Part shown: piece by piece, positions 35,728 through 44,749 of the stretch
How positions within the stretch are numbered: the stretch's first letter is position 1
Layout of the letters: the number at the start of each line of letters is the position of its first letter
Source: Pseudooceanicola nanhaiensis
GTDB lineage: Bacteria; Pseudomonadota; Alphaproteobacteria; Rhodobacterales; Rhodobacteraceae
Assembly: GCF_020171315.1 (NCBI RefSeq)
Contig: NZ_JAIUZP010000004.1
Coordinates: 434,001-498,000 of the forward strand
Direction: 5' to 3'
DNA length: 64,000 nt
Notes under the pieces: model-generated
Databases searched by the model: none
What the model was told of the DNA's origin: nothing
What the model saw: the letters and a program-made list of their open reading frames with translations, nothing else
Translations under genes and position numbers: made by a program

Positions 35728-36759
35728 TCACCCCTCGACGCTGTGCGAGGCAAAGACATGCTGTGCGCGCCCGCCCCGCTTGGCGGTATAAAGCGCGGCA
35801 TCGCTATCCTTCATCAGCCGCTCCACGTCCGGGCTGTCGTATTCGCTCGACAGGACCGTCCCGATGGAAGCAGCGATGCGGCAGGGCCGCCCCTGGTAGG
35901 GGATCGGCTCCTGCAGCCGGTCAAGAAGGGTGCGCGCGATCTCCTCGATCCGGCGTCGCGATTGCAGGTTGTTGAGGATCAGGACGAACTCATCCCCGCC
36001 GATCCGCGCGACCGTATCCTCGTCCCGGGTGACCTCCAGCATCTTGCGGGCCACATGCTGCAGGACATGGTCCCCCGCCGCATGGCCGAGGGAATCGTTC
36101 ACGTCCTTGAAGTAGTCGAGGTCCACATGCATCAGCGCGAAGGGCTGCCCCTGCGCCACTGCGCGGGCCAGCACGTGATCCATCGCGCGGCGGTTCTTGA
36201 GCCCGGTGAGCGTATCGGTGAAGGCCTGTTCCTCCGCCGCGATCATCGCCCCCTGCAGGCGAAGGCTGAGCTGGGTGAACGCCTCTGTGACCATGGCATT
36301 CGCTTCCAGCAGGTAGAGAAGTTCGACCGTCAGGTCCGTGGGCGGGAAATCCGCCCCCGTCAGGTGATGCGCGCGCACCGCCTCCTGCACCGACAGACCG
36401 AAGGAGAGGTTCACCACCGCGCCGCCCGCCTCCAGCGGCAAGAGGATGCCCTTGAGCGCCGTCCGGGGCGCCGCCCGCATCCCGAGGTGCAGCTTGCGCC
36501 CCGCCGCCGCCATCAGCCCCTGCATCGAGGTAACCGCCCGGGGCCGCGCCAGTTCGAACACCTCGAGGAACCGGCTGCCCGCCAGGGACTGGCCGGGCCA
36601 GAGTTTCTGGATCGTGGGGCCGACGTGGCGGATATGGCCGGTTTCATCCAGCACCACATGCATCGGGCAGAGCAGGTCGAAGACCGCGCGCAGATCGCAG
36701 AGCCCGTCGGCGCTGAGGGCCGGACCATGGGGGCCGAAGGTCTGAAGCCCGCCGCTCAT
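35728..36759 (-). CDS. Diguanylate cyclase with H-NOX-associated N-terminal domain
   Basis: Makes cyclic di-GMP from GTP. It has 343 residues. The N-terminal part (about 20-190, with FDLLCPMHVVLDETGHIRHVGPTI) resembles the heme-NO-binding-associated (HNOBA) sensor-relay domain. The GGDEF domain occupies about 205-340: DTLTGLKNRRAMD, HVDLDYFKDVND, and the active site RIGGDEF, with the inhibitory RxxD (RDED) five residues before it. Its start overlaps the upstream H-NOX gene by 4 bases, so the two form a sensor-effector pair. Confidence 0.93.
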   Translation of the reverse strand: MSGGLQTFGPHGPALSADGLCDLRAVFDLLCPMHVVLDETGHIRHVGPTIQKLWPGQSLAGSRFLEVFELARPRAVTSMQGLMAAAGRKLHLGMRAAPRTALKGILLPLEAGGAVVNLSFGLSVQEAVRAHHLTGADFPPTDLTVELLYLLEANAMVTEAFTQLSLRLQGAMIAAEEQAFTDTLTGLKNRRAMDHVLARAVAQGQPFALMHVDLDYFKDVNDSLGHAAGDHVLQHVARKMLEVTRDEDTVARIGGDEFVLILNNLQSRRRIEEIARTLLDRLQEPIPYQGRPCRIAASIGTVLSSEYDSPDVERLMKDSDAALYTAKRGGRAQHVFASHSVEG

Positions 36760-37328
36760 CCGGTGCGCGCGCCCAGATCGAAGGCCCGCCCTTCCGCGAA
36801 ATCGCGTTCAACCAGCCGGATCTCGATCGTGGCGCCGACCTGGTCCAGCGTAACGAGGGCGCCGTAATCATCGGCCATGGCGCGAAGCACGCCGACCATG
36901 ACCCAGGAAAACCCCTTGGGCCCACCGGCACAGGCCAGGGTGAAGCGGCAGGGCGTGACCTGCCGCAACTCCATCCGGGGCAGGTCAAGCTCCGGCACGG
37001 CGAGGCGCGCCCGGTCGGGCAGATCGTCGAGGGAGTTCAGGAAATCCTCGTATTCGACGCCCGCGAATCGCAGCAGGCGGCGCAGCCCGGCCATGTTCGG
37101 ATGGCTGACGAGGTAAGTGCCCAGATCCTCCAGCACCGTGGCCTGCGGGCGCGCCAGCGTGACCGCCGCCGCCTGCAACAGCCGGTCGGTGACCACGTCC
37201 TCGTAGTGCAGCATCGCCTCGAACCCCGAGACCCCGGCATCGGCGCGCATCAGCACCTCGGCCCAGACCTCCGGGCCGTAGCTGTCCTGCAGGAACACCT
37301 GTATCGCCGTGTTGATCAGGCCGTGCAT
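36756..37328 (-). CDS. H-NOX-like protein lacking the heme-ligand histidine
   Basis: A 190-residue protein with the H-NOX fold pattern (MHGLINTAIQVFLQDSYGPEVWAEVL at the start). Aligned by eye with soluble guanylate cyclase beta and the Thermoanaerobacter protein, the segment FLNSLDDLPDRARL places proline (residue 104) where the heme-ligating histidine should be. The YxSxR heme-propionate motif is replaced by TLACAGG (about 130-136). I therefore doubt that it binds heme or NO in the usual way. It is coupled to the diguanylate cyclase downstream, so it may sense something else or act as a protein partner. Confidence 0.85.
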   Translation of the reverse strand: MHGLINTAIQVFLQDSYGPEVWAEVLMRADAGVSGFEAMLHYEDVVTDRLLQAAAVTLARPQATVLEDLGTYLVSHPNMAGLRRLLRFAGVEYEDFLNSLDDLPDRARLAVPELDLPRMELRQVTPCRFTLACAGGPKGFSWVMVGVLRAMADDYGALVTLDQVGATIEIRLVERDFAEGRAFDLGARTG

Positions 37329-37416
37329 CGCGCCCCCTAGCTGCCCGGGACCGGTTAGGCCCCGGGGCGTCTTGGCAGCAGCATCGCGCGCGGACCTTAA
37401 GATTGGCCCAATATCT

Positions 37417-39213
37417 TCAATTGTTGGGAACCAGCTGCCGCCCGCCGAGGGTCAGCGCATTGCGTTGCAGCGGCGTGATGGCAAAGCCACCGTCCTGCGC
37501 CGCGGCAAGGTCCGCCCGGGTCAGCCCCGGCTGCCCGCCCTCCCCGGCGAGGAGCAGCGGCCCGCGGACCTTCAGCTGCCCGTCCTCCAGCACGTAGCGC
37601 AGGGCAAGGATACCGGTGCCCGTGTCGGTGAGCATCGCGTATTGCGGCTGCGCGAGATCGGGCTGGAACGGCACCTCGATCAGCACGCAGCCCGGCCGCC
37701 CTGCCGGATCGCGCCGGTTGCAGGCCTCCGCCCAGCTGTCGATCTGCCACTCCCCGGACCGGTCCAGAACGCCTTCCGGCAGGCGGGTGCCCTCCGGGCG
37801 CAGCGGCAAAATGTCCTCCAGCTGCGCCAGACGGGCCTCGCGGTCGGCGCCCCGTTGCAGGGCCAAGGCGTCGCGGCGATCCGGGGCGGCCAGCACTGCG
37901 GCGATCCGTGCGCCGAGGGGGTCATCCGCGCCGCGCGCGGCCACGATCCGCTCCAGCGCCGCGCGGCCGGGGCGGCCCCAGTCGAAGGCCAGTTCGGCCA
38001 GCGGCATGTCGGGCTCCAGCGTCTCGGCCTTAAGAAGGCGGGCGGCCTGTGACCGGGCCGAAAGCGCCTCGGCGTTGAGAAGCGGGCTGAGCCAGAGCAC
38101 CGCAACACCCATCACCGCAAGCGCCAGCCAGCGGTTCCCCTGCCGCACGCCCGCGCCCCAGGTCCCGCGCAGCACCGCCCCGGCATAGATCAGCCCGTAG
38201 GCCGCCAGCAGCAGGGCACAGAGCAGCCCCGCCAGCCGCGTCGGCGTCCAGCCGTACTGCGCTACCCTGAGCGCAATCGCCCAAACCGCCAGCCCGGTCA
38301 GCGGCACCAGCAGCAGCGACAGCCCCATGGCAGAGCGCCGCAGCAGGAATGCCCGGCCCTCGCCCGCCGGATCGCGGTCCGCGGCGGCGGAGATCACCGT
38401 CACCGCCCCGGCGGCCACGGCCATCAGCAGGAGTGCGGGCGACAGCCGGCCAAAGAGCCCGCCAAGCCCCCGCAACGGCAGCGCCAGCAGGAAGACCGCG
38501 ATCACCACCAGCAGCACCGGCGCCAGCAGGCGCAGCAGCCGGAGCGCGGGCAATGGCGAGAGGTAGGCCCGCAGGTCATGGGCGACGGAAAGCCCCAGCC
38601 CCAGCGCCAGCCCGGTCAGCGCCCAAGGCACCGCGTCCCGGTCCAGCAGCCAGTCGATCACGCCGATGCCGACCAGTTGGAAGAGCTCCCCCGACAGCAG
38701 CACGACCCCCCAGACAAGCGCGGCGAAGGCCACGCCGACCAGCAGGCGCAGCAGGATGGTCCAGGCCGCATCGAAGAGCAGCGCCGGATCGGAGGCGCCC
38801 CCGGGCCGGGCAAAGGCGGCGGCCAGGAAACTCATGCCCGGGTAGAGCACGATCAGATAGGCGCCGAACCAATAGCCACTCTGCACGAAGGCGCGGGGAT
38901 CGTCGTAGCGCAGGCTCGCCAGCAGCACGAGGCCCGAGAGCGGCAGCGCGAGGATCAGCGCGGCCAGCCCCGCCTGCCGCATCCGCGCAGGCCCCGAGAG
39001 CGCAAGGAAGGCGGCAAAACCGGCAAGCGCCACGCAGGCCAGCCAGAGCAGCAGCCGCCCGGTGCCGATCACGTCGGGCAGCACTTCGGCGAGGATCCAG
39101 AAGGAAAGCCCCGCGGCGAGGCCGACAAGGGCCATCGCCAGATGCGTGCCCTCGCGGGCCTCGGTGGGCGGTTGGGTCGGGGTCTGGCTTTGGGGATCGG
39201 GCGACAGGGACAT
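37417..39213 (-). CDS. DUF4153 polytopic membrane protein
   Basis: A 598-residue protein. About twelve membrane spans occupy residues 25-390, and a soluble C-terminal domain follows (about 400-598). Family hallmarks of DUF4153 include the span pair around IALRVAQYGWTPTRLAGLL and the early GLAAGLSFWILAEVLP. The function is unknown in the family. The N-terminal 22 residues are Pro/Thr/Gln-rich. It is transcribed alone on the minus strand. Confidence 0.85.
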   Translation of the reverse strand: MSLSPDPQSQTPTQPPTEAREGTHLAMALVGLAAGLSFWILAEVLPDVIGTGRLLLWLACVALAGFAAFLALSGPARMRQAGLAALILALPLSGLVLLASLRYDDPRAFVQSGYWFGAYLIVLYPGMSFLAAAFARPGGASDPALLFDAAWTILLRLLVGVAFAALVWGVVLLSGELFQLVGIGVIDWLLDRDAVPWALTGLALGLGLSVAHDLRAYLSPLPALRLLRLLAPVLLVVIAVFLLALPLRGLGGLFGRLSPALLLMAVAAGAVTVISAAADRDPAGEGRAFLLRRSAMGLSLLLVPLTGLAVWAIALRVAQYGWTPTRLAGLLCALLLAAYGLIYAGAVLRGTWGAGVRQGNRWLALAVMGVAVLWLSPLLNAEALSARSQAARLLKAETLEPDMPLAELAFDWGRPGRAALERIVAARGADDPLGARIAAVLAAPDRRDALALQRGADREARLAQLEDILPLRPEGTRLPEGVLDRSGEWQIDSWAEACNRRDPAGRPGCVLIEVPFQPDLAQPQYAMLTDTGTGILALRYVLEDGQLKVRGPLLLAGEGGQPGLTRADLAAAQDGGFAITPLQRNALTLGGRQLVPNN

Positions 39214-39390
39214 GGGGCACCTCCGGAGGCGCCAGTCTAGCCCCCCGCGCCGGGGGAGACCACAAGCCAGCCGGTGGACCTGCGCGCAGGGGCGCGCAGC
39301 GTGCAGCGGAGGGGAAGCGCCATCGACCGCCCTGCTCCGCGTGGGCGTGCCGGTGGCCTCAGCCCTCCCCGTACCTGCGCGCGGGCAGCC

Positions 39391-40083
39391 TCAGCCCTGT
39401 GCGTCCAGCCAGGCAGGCAGATGGCCGATATCCGGCAGGACCACCTCGGCATGCGGTGCCAGTTCCTCGGCCACGGCCATGCCCGTCAGCACGGCGACAC
39501 GGCGCATCCCCGCGGCCTGACCAGCCACGAGATCGTGAAGGCTGTCGCCCACCATGACGACCCGCGCAGGGTCCAGCCCGGCAATCTCGGCGAAGGCCAG
39601 CAGCGGCGTGGGGGCCGGTTTGCCGCCATAGCCCGAGTCGAAGCCGATCACGGCGCGGAACCGGTCGAGCACCCCTTCCCGGCCGAGGTGGGCGCGCGCG
39701 GCGCGTTCGGCGTCATTGGTCATGACCCCCAGTTCCAGCCCCCGCGCCCGCAGCCCGTCGAGCAGCGGCGCAAGCGGCACCGGCGGCACCTGCGGGGCCT
39801 CTGCAGCCCGGTCCAATAGATAGGTTTCCAGACGGTCGCGCCCCAGCTCGGGGACGAGATCGGCCAGCAGGTCCGTCACCTCGCCGCCGGTGCCCGCGAT
39901 CACCACGCTGGTGGGGCGGAAGCGCTTGCCGCCAAGGTCGAAGTCGAGCCGCTCGGCCATGCGGTGTTCGAGCGCCGTATCCCCCGCCGAAAGCTCTGCC
40001 AGCACCTCCGCGGCCCAATGGCTCCACGTGGCTTCGAAATCAAAGAGCGTCCCGTCCTTGTCGAAGAGAATTCCGTCGATCAT
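39391..40083 (-). CDS. HAD-family phosphatase, phosphoglycolate phosphatase-like
   Basis: A 230-residue haloacid dehalogenase-superfamily hydrolase. Motif I is FDKDGTLFDF at the very start (MIDGILFDKDG), motif II is MTNDAE, motif III sits around GGKPAP and motif IV is VMVGDSLHDLVA. A helical cap occupies about residues 15-85. The best guess is removal of phosphate from phosphoglycolate or a similar small ester. I chose 40083 as the start because the family begins at MIDGILFDKDGT; the frame is open further upstream without similarity. Confidence 0.85.
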   Translation of the reverse strand: MIDGILFDKDGTLFDFEATWSHWAAEVLAELSAGDTALEHRMAERLDFDLGGKRFRPTSVVIAGTGGEVTDLLADLVPELGRDRLETYLLDRAAEAPQVPPVPLAPLLDGLRARGLELGVMTNDAERAARAHLGREGVLDRFRAVIGFDSGYGGKPAPTPLLAFAEIAGLDPARVVMVGDSLHDLVAGQAAGMRRVAVLTGMAVAEELAPHAEVVLPDIGHLPAWLDAQG

Positions 40084-40298
40084 GGCCCTGCCTGTGTCAT
40101 GCCTGTCTGATGCCGTGCGTCGCCGCGGACCTTGGTCGCCCGGCCCCGGAATGGCAAGGCGGGCGGTCCACCTGACGCGCCCCCGGGGCCGAAAACCGCG
40201 GCTCTGCGTCCCCGAAGCCCCAGCCGCAGGACGGCCCTTCAGGGCGTGAACCCTACGACCGGCTTGACAAGACGGCCCCGCGCGGGCGCTCTTGCGCC

Positions 40299-40766
40299 AT
40301 GACCGATCCGCATTCCCCCCTGCCCCCATACCGCCTGCACGAGTCCCTCGGCTATCGTCTCTCCATGGCCTCCCGGATCCAGGAGCGCCGGTTCGACGAC
40401 ATGCTGCGCACCATCGGCCTGACCCGGCTGACGTGGTGTCTCCTGCTGGGCGTGGCGAACGAAGAGCTGACCCAGCCCTCGGATCTTGCCGATTTCGTCG
40501 GGATCGACCGCACGGCCACCTCGCGCGCGCTCCGGCAGTTGGAAGGCAAAGGCCTGCTGGCGCGGGTCACGGGCGAAGACGATCGCCGCACCCGGCAGGT
40601 GAGCCTGACTCAGGCCGGCCGCGATGCCGTGGCCCAGGGCACGCCCTTCGCGCGGCTCAATGCGCAGGCCATGTCGGATTGCCTGAGCCCGGAGGAAGAG
40701 GCGGAGCTGAAACGCCTGCTGGGGCTGCTGTCACGCGACGAGGATCGCACCCTGCCCGGTCTCTGA
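40299..40766 (+). CDS. MarR-family transcriptional regulator
   Basis: A 155-residue winged-helix DNA-binding protein. The recognition region PSDLADFVGIDRTATSRALRQLEGKGLL (about 60-87) and the wing GEDDRRTRQVSLTQAGRD match MarR. It dimerises through terminal helices. Its targets cannot be inferred. It is divergent from the HAD phosphatase gene, with a 215-base shared gap, so it may control either. Confidence 0.88.
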   Translation: MTDPHSPLPPYRLHESLGYRLSMASRIQERRFDDMLRTIGLTRLTWCLLLGVANEELTQPSDLADFVGIDRTATSRALRQLEGKGLLARVTGEDDRRTRQVSLTQAGRDAVAQGTPFARLNAQAMSDCLSPEEEAELKRLLGLLSRDEDRTLPGL

Positions 40767-40903
40767 CCGGCCCGTCAGGACCTCCGATCGCTCCGGCCGC
40801 CCTCCGGCAGGAAGGCTCACTGGCAAGGCTTCGCCGACCGCTGCACCCTGGCGACAGCCCTTCCGCACGCCCTGTCCCCGGCCCGGCGGCCGGCGCGCCC
40901 CGG

Positions 40904-41188
40904 TCAGGTCCAGTGGACCTGTTCGCCCCCGGGCAGCATCGCCCGCGCGGTCATCGGCAGGTGATAAGCCACTCCGGCCGCATCACAAAACTGCACCACC
41001 CAGGCGTCGTCCATCAGCACGAAGTCGAGGACCGAGCCCAGGAACTCCGGGTTCTGGGCCTGCGCGCGCAGGTCATCGGCCGAGGCCCCCGACGCGCCGA
41101 GGAAGACCCCCATCAGGTCCTCGCGCCCCGCCAGCCACCCCAGGCATTGCAGGGCAAGGGTCTCTGCTGCTTCTCTGGTCATGGACAT
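40904..41188 (-). CDS. DUF3572 family protein
   Basis: A 94-residue protein with the family pattern AETLALQCLGWLAGREDLMGVFLGASG and FLGSVLDFVLMDDAWVVQFC. It is cytoplasmic and all-helical by appearance, function unknown. The placement next to a PleD-type diguanylate cyclase (divergent, about 110 bases apart) is, to my knowledge, common in alphaproteobacteria. Confidence 0.85.
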   Translation of the reverse strand: MSMTREAAETLALQCLGWLAGREDLMGVFLGASGASADDLRAQAQNPEFLGSVLDFVLMDDAWVVQFCDAAGVAYHLPMTARAMLPGGEQVHWT

Positions 41189-41296
41189 GGAATCACTCTC
41201 CCTCGCGCAGATGTCCCGGCAGTGAGAAAGGATTTCTTAACCAGTCTCAACAGAAACTGTCTCGTGCAGGGGGACACCGGAAGTCCAGAGGTCACA

Positions 41297-42727
41297 GTGG
41301 AAAAGGTGCTCATCATCGACGGGTCAACGATGTCGCGGCTTGGCCTGAAGGCGCGGCTGTCGATGACCTATCCCGACGTGGTCGAGGCGGACAGCGCCGA
41401 TGCGGCCCTGCAGGCGCTGCGCGACGGCCCGCCCCCCGACCTGATCGTCCTGACCGATGGCGGCCTGTGCCGCCCCGCCGCCGACCTGCTGACCGAGATC
41501 CGCGCAAGCCCCGCCGGGCGCCATGCGGCGGTGGTCATGCTCACCCATGCAACCGACAGCCTGAGCCGCGTCCGCCTGCTGGAGGCCGGGGCCGACGACG
41601 TGGCCCCGCGGACAGAGGCGGAGGGCCGGTTCTATGCCCGGATGCGCGGATTGCTCCGCGCCCGCGCCGCGGCCGAGGAACTGCGCCTGCGCGATGCCAC
41701 CGGCGTCATGCTGGGCATGGCCGAAACCGCCGAGGAGTTCCGCCCGGCCCCGCGCCCGGCGCAGGTGACCATCGTGGCACAGGACCGGGCCACCGCGGTC
41801 GTCTGGCAGGCCGCGCTGTCGCAACGCGCGCCCCACGCCTACCAGCCCCTCTCCATGTCCGAGGCGCTGCGGTGGGCCGCCCCCATGGCCACGGGCGAGA
41901 TCTTCGTGATCGACCTCGACGCGGTGGAGCCGAAACAGGTGACCGTGCTGATCTCCGACATCCGCTCGCGCGAGGACACCCGCCACGCGGAGGTGCTGGT
42001 CGTCACCCGCGAACCGGACAACCCGGCGGCGGGCGATGCGCTCGATCTCGGGGCGGGCGCGCTGATGTCGGACGGCTTCGACCCGGCAGAGATGCTCTTG
42101 CGGCTTGGCGTCCTGATGCGGCGCAAGCGTACGGCCGAGGCGCTGCGCCGGCGGCTGGCGGACGGGATGCGCGCCTCTGTCACCGATGCGCTGACCGGGC
42201 TCTACAACCGGCGCTATGCCCTGCCCCACCTGCACAAGCTGGCCGCGGGGGCCGCGCTTTCGGGCACCCACTTCGCGGTGATCGTGGCCGACATCGACCA
42301 CTTCAAGTCCGTGAACGACCGCTTCGGGCACGCCGGGGGCGACATCGCGCTTGTCGCGGTGGCGGACCTACTGCGTGACAACCTGCGCGCGGCGGACACG
42401 GTGGCGCGGATCGGCGGCGAGGAATTCCTGATCCTGATGCCGGACGCTGGCCGGGCCGAGGCGGCCATCGCCTCGGAACGGCTGCGCCGCCGGGTGGCGG
42501 AAACCCCGATCCACCTGCCCGGGCAGGCGGCGCCGCTCCACTGCACGATCTCGCTCGGCATCACCCTCGCGACGGGGGCCGACGGCGAAGACGGCTGCGC
42601 GGTCGACCGGCTGCTTGCCCGGGCCGACCGCGCGCTCTATGCCGCGAAGGCAGCCGGACGCGACCGCGTGCTCTTCGACGATACGCCCTGTTTCGTGGGA
42701 CCCCGGCCCCAGGCCGCTGGCCGCTGA
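41297..42727 (+). CDS. PleD-like two-receiver diguanylate cyclase with degenerate first receiver
   Basis: A 476-residue protein, GTG start (CAGAGG upstream). Order: receiver 1 (about 3-120), receiver 2 (about 150-270), GGDEF (about 295-470). The GGDEF domain is intact: DALTGLYNRRYALPHL, ADIDHFKSVND, RIGGEEF, with the inhibitory RAAD before it. In receiver 1 the phospho-acceptor Asp is replaced (LIVLTDGG instead of LxLLDxxM). In receiver 2 the corresponding loop is IFVIDLDAV, with Asp retained. In Caulobacter, PleD is phosphorylated on receiver 1, so control must differ here. Confidence 0.88.
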   Translation: MEKVLIIDGSTMSRLGLKARLSMTYPDVVEADSADAALQALRDGPPPDLIVLTDGGLCRPAADLLTEIRASPAGRHAAVVMLTHATDSLSRVRLLEAGADDVAPRTEAEGRFYARMRGLLRARAAAEELRLRDATGVMLGMAETAEEFRPAPRPAQVTIVAQDRATAVVWQAALSQRAPHAYQPLSMSEALRWAAPMATGEIFVIDLDAVEPKQVTVLISDIRSREDTRHAEVLVVTREPDNPAAGDALDLGAGALMSDGFDPAEMLLRLGVLMRRKRTAEALRRRLADGMRASVTDALTGLYNRRYALPHLHKLAAGAALSGTHFAVIVADIDHFKSVNDRFGHAGGDIALVAVADLLRDNLRAADTVARIGGEEFLILMPDAGRAEAAIASERLRRRVAETPIHLPGQAAPLHCTISLGITLATGADGEDGCAVDRLLARADRALYAAKAAGRDRVLFDDTPCFVGPRPQAAGR

Positions 42728-42917
42728 GCCGCCTCCCGGTCCGAAGCCCCCGCTTGGACAGGATGCGCGGCCAGCAAGCTCCCGCAGAATGCCCTGCCAG
42801 ACAGCCCGGCTATAAAGCTCCATCGGAAAAGACCGACTGCCCCGCCCCCCTGCGGAGCGGTCGCTTCGACAGGATCCCCGCGCCCTGTCCCCGGACGGCC
42901 CGCCTTGACCGAAACCG

Positions 42918-42946
42918 AAAACGCCCGCGGACAGGCCGGGGGCGTT
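42918..42946 (-). terminator. Intrinsic terminator after the ECF cassette
   Basis: On the minus strand AACGCCC ... GGGCGTT followed by TTCGG, 41 bases downstream of the stop of the periplasmic sensor gene. The stem is interrupted by a GC-rich inner helix. Confidence 0.6.
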
Positions 42947-42987
42947 CACGATGTCTCATGCTCCGGGGCGGCCTGCGCCCCTGCGGG

Positions 42988-43542
42988 TCAGCGGTGCTTC
43001 AGCGGCAGGCGCCCGTCACGGTCCCGGGGCGGGGGCCGCCCCTCGCGGAAACGGTTCAGCCCTTCCTCCAGCCGGTCTGCAAAGGCCGCCCGGTCCGCCT
43101 CGGTCAGGTCCGACAGATGTTGCACCAACAGGCGGTGCCCCAGTTCGGCCCGCTCGTTCGCGACGACGCGCTGCCGCTCGAGGCTCTGCTCCACCGCGGT
43201 CGGATCGAAGGGCGTCGTGCGCAGCGCGTCGATCACGCCCTGATATTCCTCGCGGATCGCCTCGCGCGAGGGCCGGCCCTGCTTGCGATATTCCGCGAAG
43301 ATCTCCTTGCCGATCGCCTTCCGGTCCTCCTCCGTCAGCGCGAAGGTCAGCGGGCCGGCGATCTGATCCAGACGCGGCGGACGCGGCGGCGGGCGGCGCT
43401 CGTGGTTGAACGCCGTCCCGGCCACGATCCCCACCACGGCGAGGTTCAGCGCCAGGGAGACCACCAGAACGACGCGCAGCCAGGGCCGCATCCGCGGGGC
43501 GCTCTTGCCGGTGCCGGAGGTTTTCGGGGTCTGTTCGGTCAT
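42988..43542 (-). CDS. Periplasmic heavy-metal sensor-like protein (CnrX/Spy type)
   Basis: A 184-residue protein. One N-terminal membrane anchor (about residues 22-44, VVLVVSLALNLAVVGIVAG) is followed by a helical periplasmic part with paired Arg/Glu-rich helices, where LTEEDRKAIGKEI and LTEADRAAFADRLEEG are the repeated helix-hairpin motifs of the Spy/CnrX group. It ends in a Pro/Arg-rich tail. It lies 3 bases after the putative anti-sigma gene, and the trio sigma / anti-sigma / periplasmic sensor resembles cnrH-cnrY-cnrX. The ligand is unknown. Confidence 0.8.
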   Translation of the reverse strand: MTEQTPKTSGTGKSAPRMRPWLRVVLVVSLALNLAVVGIVAGTAFNHERRPPPRPPRLDQIAGPLTFALTEEDRKAIGKEIFAEYRKQGRPSREAIREEYQGVIDALRTTPFDPTAVEQSLERQRVVANERAELGHRLLVQHLSDLTEADRAAFADRLEEGLNRFREGRPPPRDRDGRLPLKHR

Positions 43543-43545
43543 GTC

Positions 43546-44010
43546 CTATCCGTCCGTGGCGGAGGTAAGCTCGTCATAAAGACCCGGCATCAGGTCCACG
43601 AGGTAGAGGTCGCTTTCGAGGCCCGAGGTCGCGCTCGACTGGCCGGTCAGCACGGCCGCCTGCGCCGAAAGCGCCGCGGGCGGGCTGATCCCGATCCAGA
43701 CGCCGGCCACTGTTGCCGTGGCCAGACCGGCCAGTGACGGCCAGCCGCCGATGGCGGACCAGAGCTGCGCCAGCCAGCCCTCGCGGGCGGGGGCCTCCTC
43801 GGATGTGGCGACCGGGGCCGGAGCCTGAAGCGCCGCCTGCGCGGCAAAGGCATCGGCCTCGATCCGGGCAAGGAAGGCCTCCATGCCCGTGGGCACGTCC
43901 GCGCCCTGCGCCGAGAGGCTGTCCGCCCCCGCGCCGTAGCGGGCGCGGTCGCCCTTCCGGGCCGCGGCAAAGAAGAGATCGAGATCGTCGTCCTGCGTCT
44001 TGTCAGCCAT
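43546..44010 (-). CDS. Putative membrane-bound anti-sigma factor
   Basis: A 154-residue protein starting MADKTQDDDLDLFF; this ATG overlaps the sigma gene's stop by 8 bases. The acidic N-terminal half could bind the sigma factor, followed by one membrane span (about residues 98-120, LAGLATATVAGVWIGI) and a short periplasmic tail ending LDLMP-like (YLVDLMPGLYDEL). No zinc-binding HxxxCxxC motif is present. The role is inferred from position between the ECF sigma and the periplasmic sensor genes. Confidence 0.7.
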   Translation of the reverse strand: MADKTQDDDLDLFFAAARKGDRARYGAGADSLSAQGADVPTGMEAFLARIEADAFAAQAALQAPAPVATSEEAPAREGWLAQLWSAIGGWPSLAGLATATVAGVWIGISPPAALSAQAAVLTGQSSATSGLESDLYLVDLMPGLYDELTSATDG

Positions 44011-44602
44011 CGTCGTACCCCAGTTCATCCCTGCGCCCGGCAAGCGCCTTGGCCAGCGCCCGTTTCCCCCGGGCCGTCAAACTCTCGACCGCCTCGGTCG
44101 AGATGTCCATGATCTCGGCAATCTCGGGATTGCCGAGCCCTTCGATATGTCTCAGCACCACGGCCTGCCGCTGCCGCTCTGGCAGCTCGTCCAGCGCCTG
44201 CTGAAGCGCCTCCTCCCGCTCGCGGGCCTCCATGGCCTCGGCGGGGGTGGCCGCGTCGTCCTCCGGCTCCGGCACCTGGTCGAGCGTGGCATAGCGACGA
44301 CGCCCCGACCGCCGCAGCCGGTCCGTGCAGAGGTTGGCCGTCACCCGGTAGAGCCAGGTGGTGACCTGCGCCTCGCCCTGCCGCCACTCCGGCGCGATCC
44401 GCCAGAGCCGCAGCATGGCCTCCTGCGCCACGTCCTCGGCCTCGGCCCGGTCGCCACCCAGAAGCCGGGCGGCATGGGCCAGCACCCGCGGCGCAAGGCG
44501 CCGGGTCAGCAGCTGGGCCGCTGCCGGATCGCCGTTCGAGAAGAGCACCAGAAGCGCATCGTCCGACAGCGTGGAAAGGGCGTCGAGGGGCATATCGGTC
44601 AT
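44003..44602 (-). CDS. ECF sigma factor (sigma-70 family)
   Basis: A 199-residue protein directing RNA polymerase to alternative promoters. Region 2 has AEAEDVAQEAMLRLWRIAP (core binding and -10 recognition), with WLYRVTANLCTDRLRR after it. The linker is Asp/Glu/Ala-rich. Region 4 reads LPERQRQAVVLRHIEGLGNPEIAEIM with the helix-turn-helix STEAVESLTARGKRAL. It heads an operon with the anti-sigma and CnrX/Spy-like genes, and an exported EF-hand protein lies directly upstream. Confidence 0.93.
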   Translation of the reverse strand: MTDMPLDALSTLSDDALLVLFSNGDPAAAQLLTRRLAPRVLAHAARLLGGDRAEAEDVAQEAMLRLWRIAPEWRQGEAQVTTWLYRVTANLCTDRLRRSGRRRYATLDQVPEPEDDAATPAEAMEAREREEALQQALDELPERQRQAVVLRHIEGLGNPEIAEIMDISTEAVESLTARGKRALAKALAGRRDELGYDDG

Positions 44603-44674
44603 ATGGTCCGCGGCGTATCCTGTTCATCCGGGCGTGGCAATCGGGAGCGACCCTGCCCGGGCGGTCTTTGGCGT

Positions 44675-44698
44675 ACCCGGGTCCCGAAGGACCCGGGT
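44675..44698. terminator. Perfect hairpin between the EF-hand gene and the ECF operon
   Basis: ACCCGGGTCC, loop CGAA, GGACCCGGGT: a 10-bp perfect stem with a stable tetraloop, located after the EF-hand stop. There is no T run, so it may be a weak terminator or an RNA-stabilising end. Confidence 0.5.
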
Positions 44699-44749
44699 CG
44701 TTGGCCGGGGCGCGATGGGGACGCATCCCGGCCGATCCCTTCACGGGGA

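Noticed and set aside
36756-37328. A working NO sensor (standard H-NOX annotation)
   Set aside because: The heme histidine position is proline and the YxSxR motif is absent, so normal heme binding is not supported.
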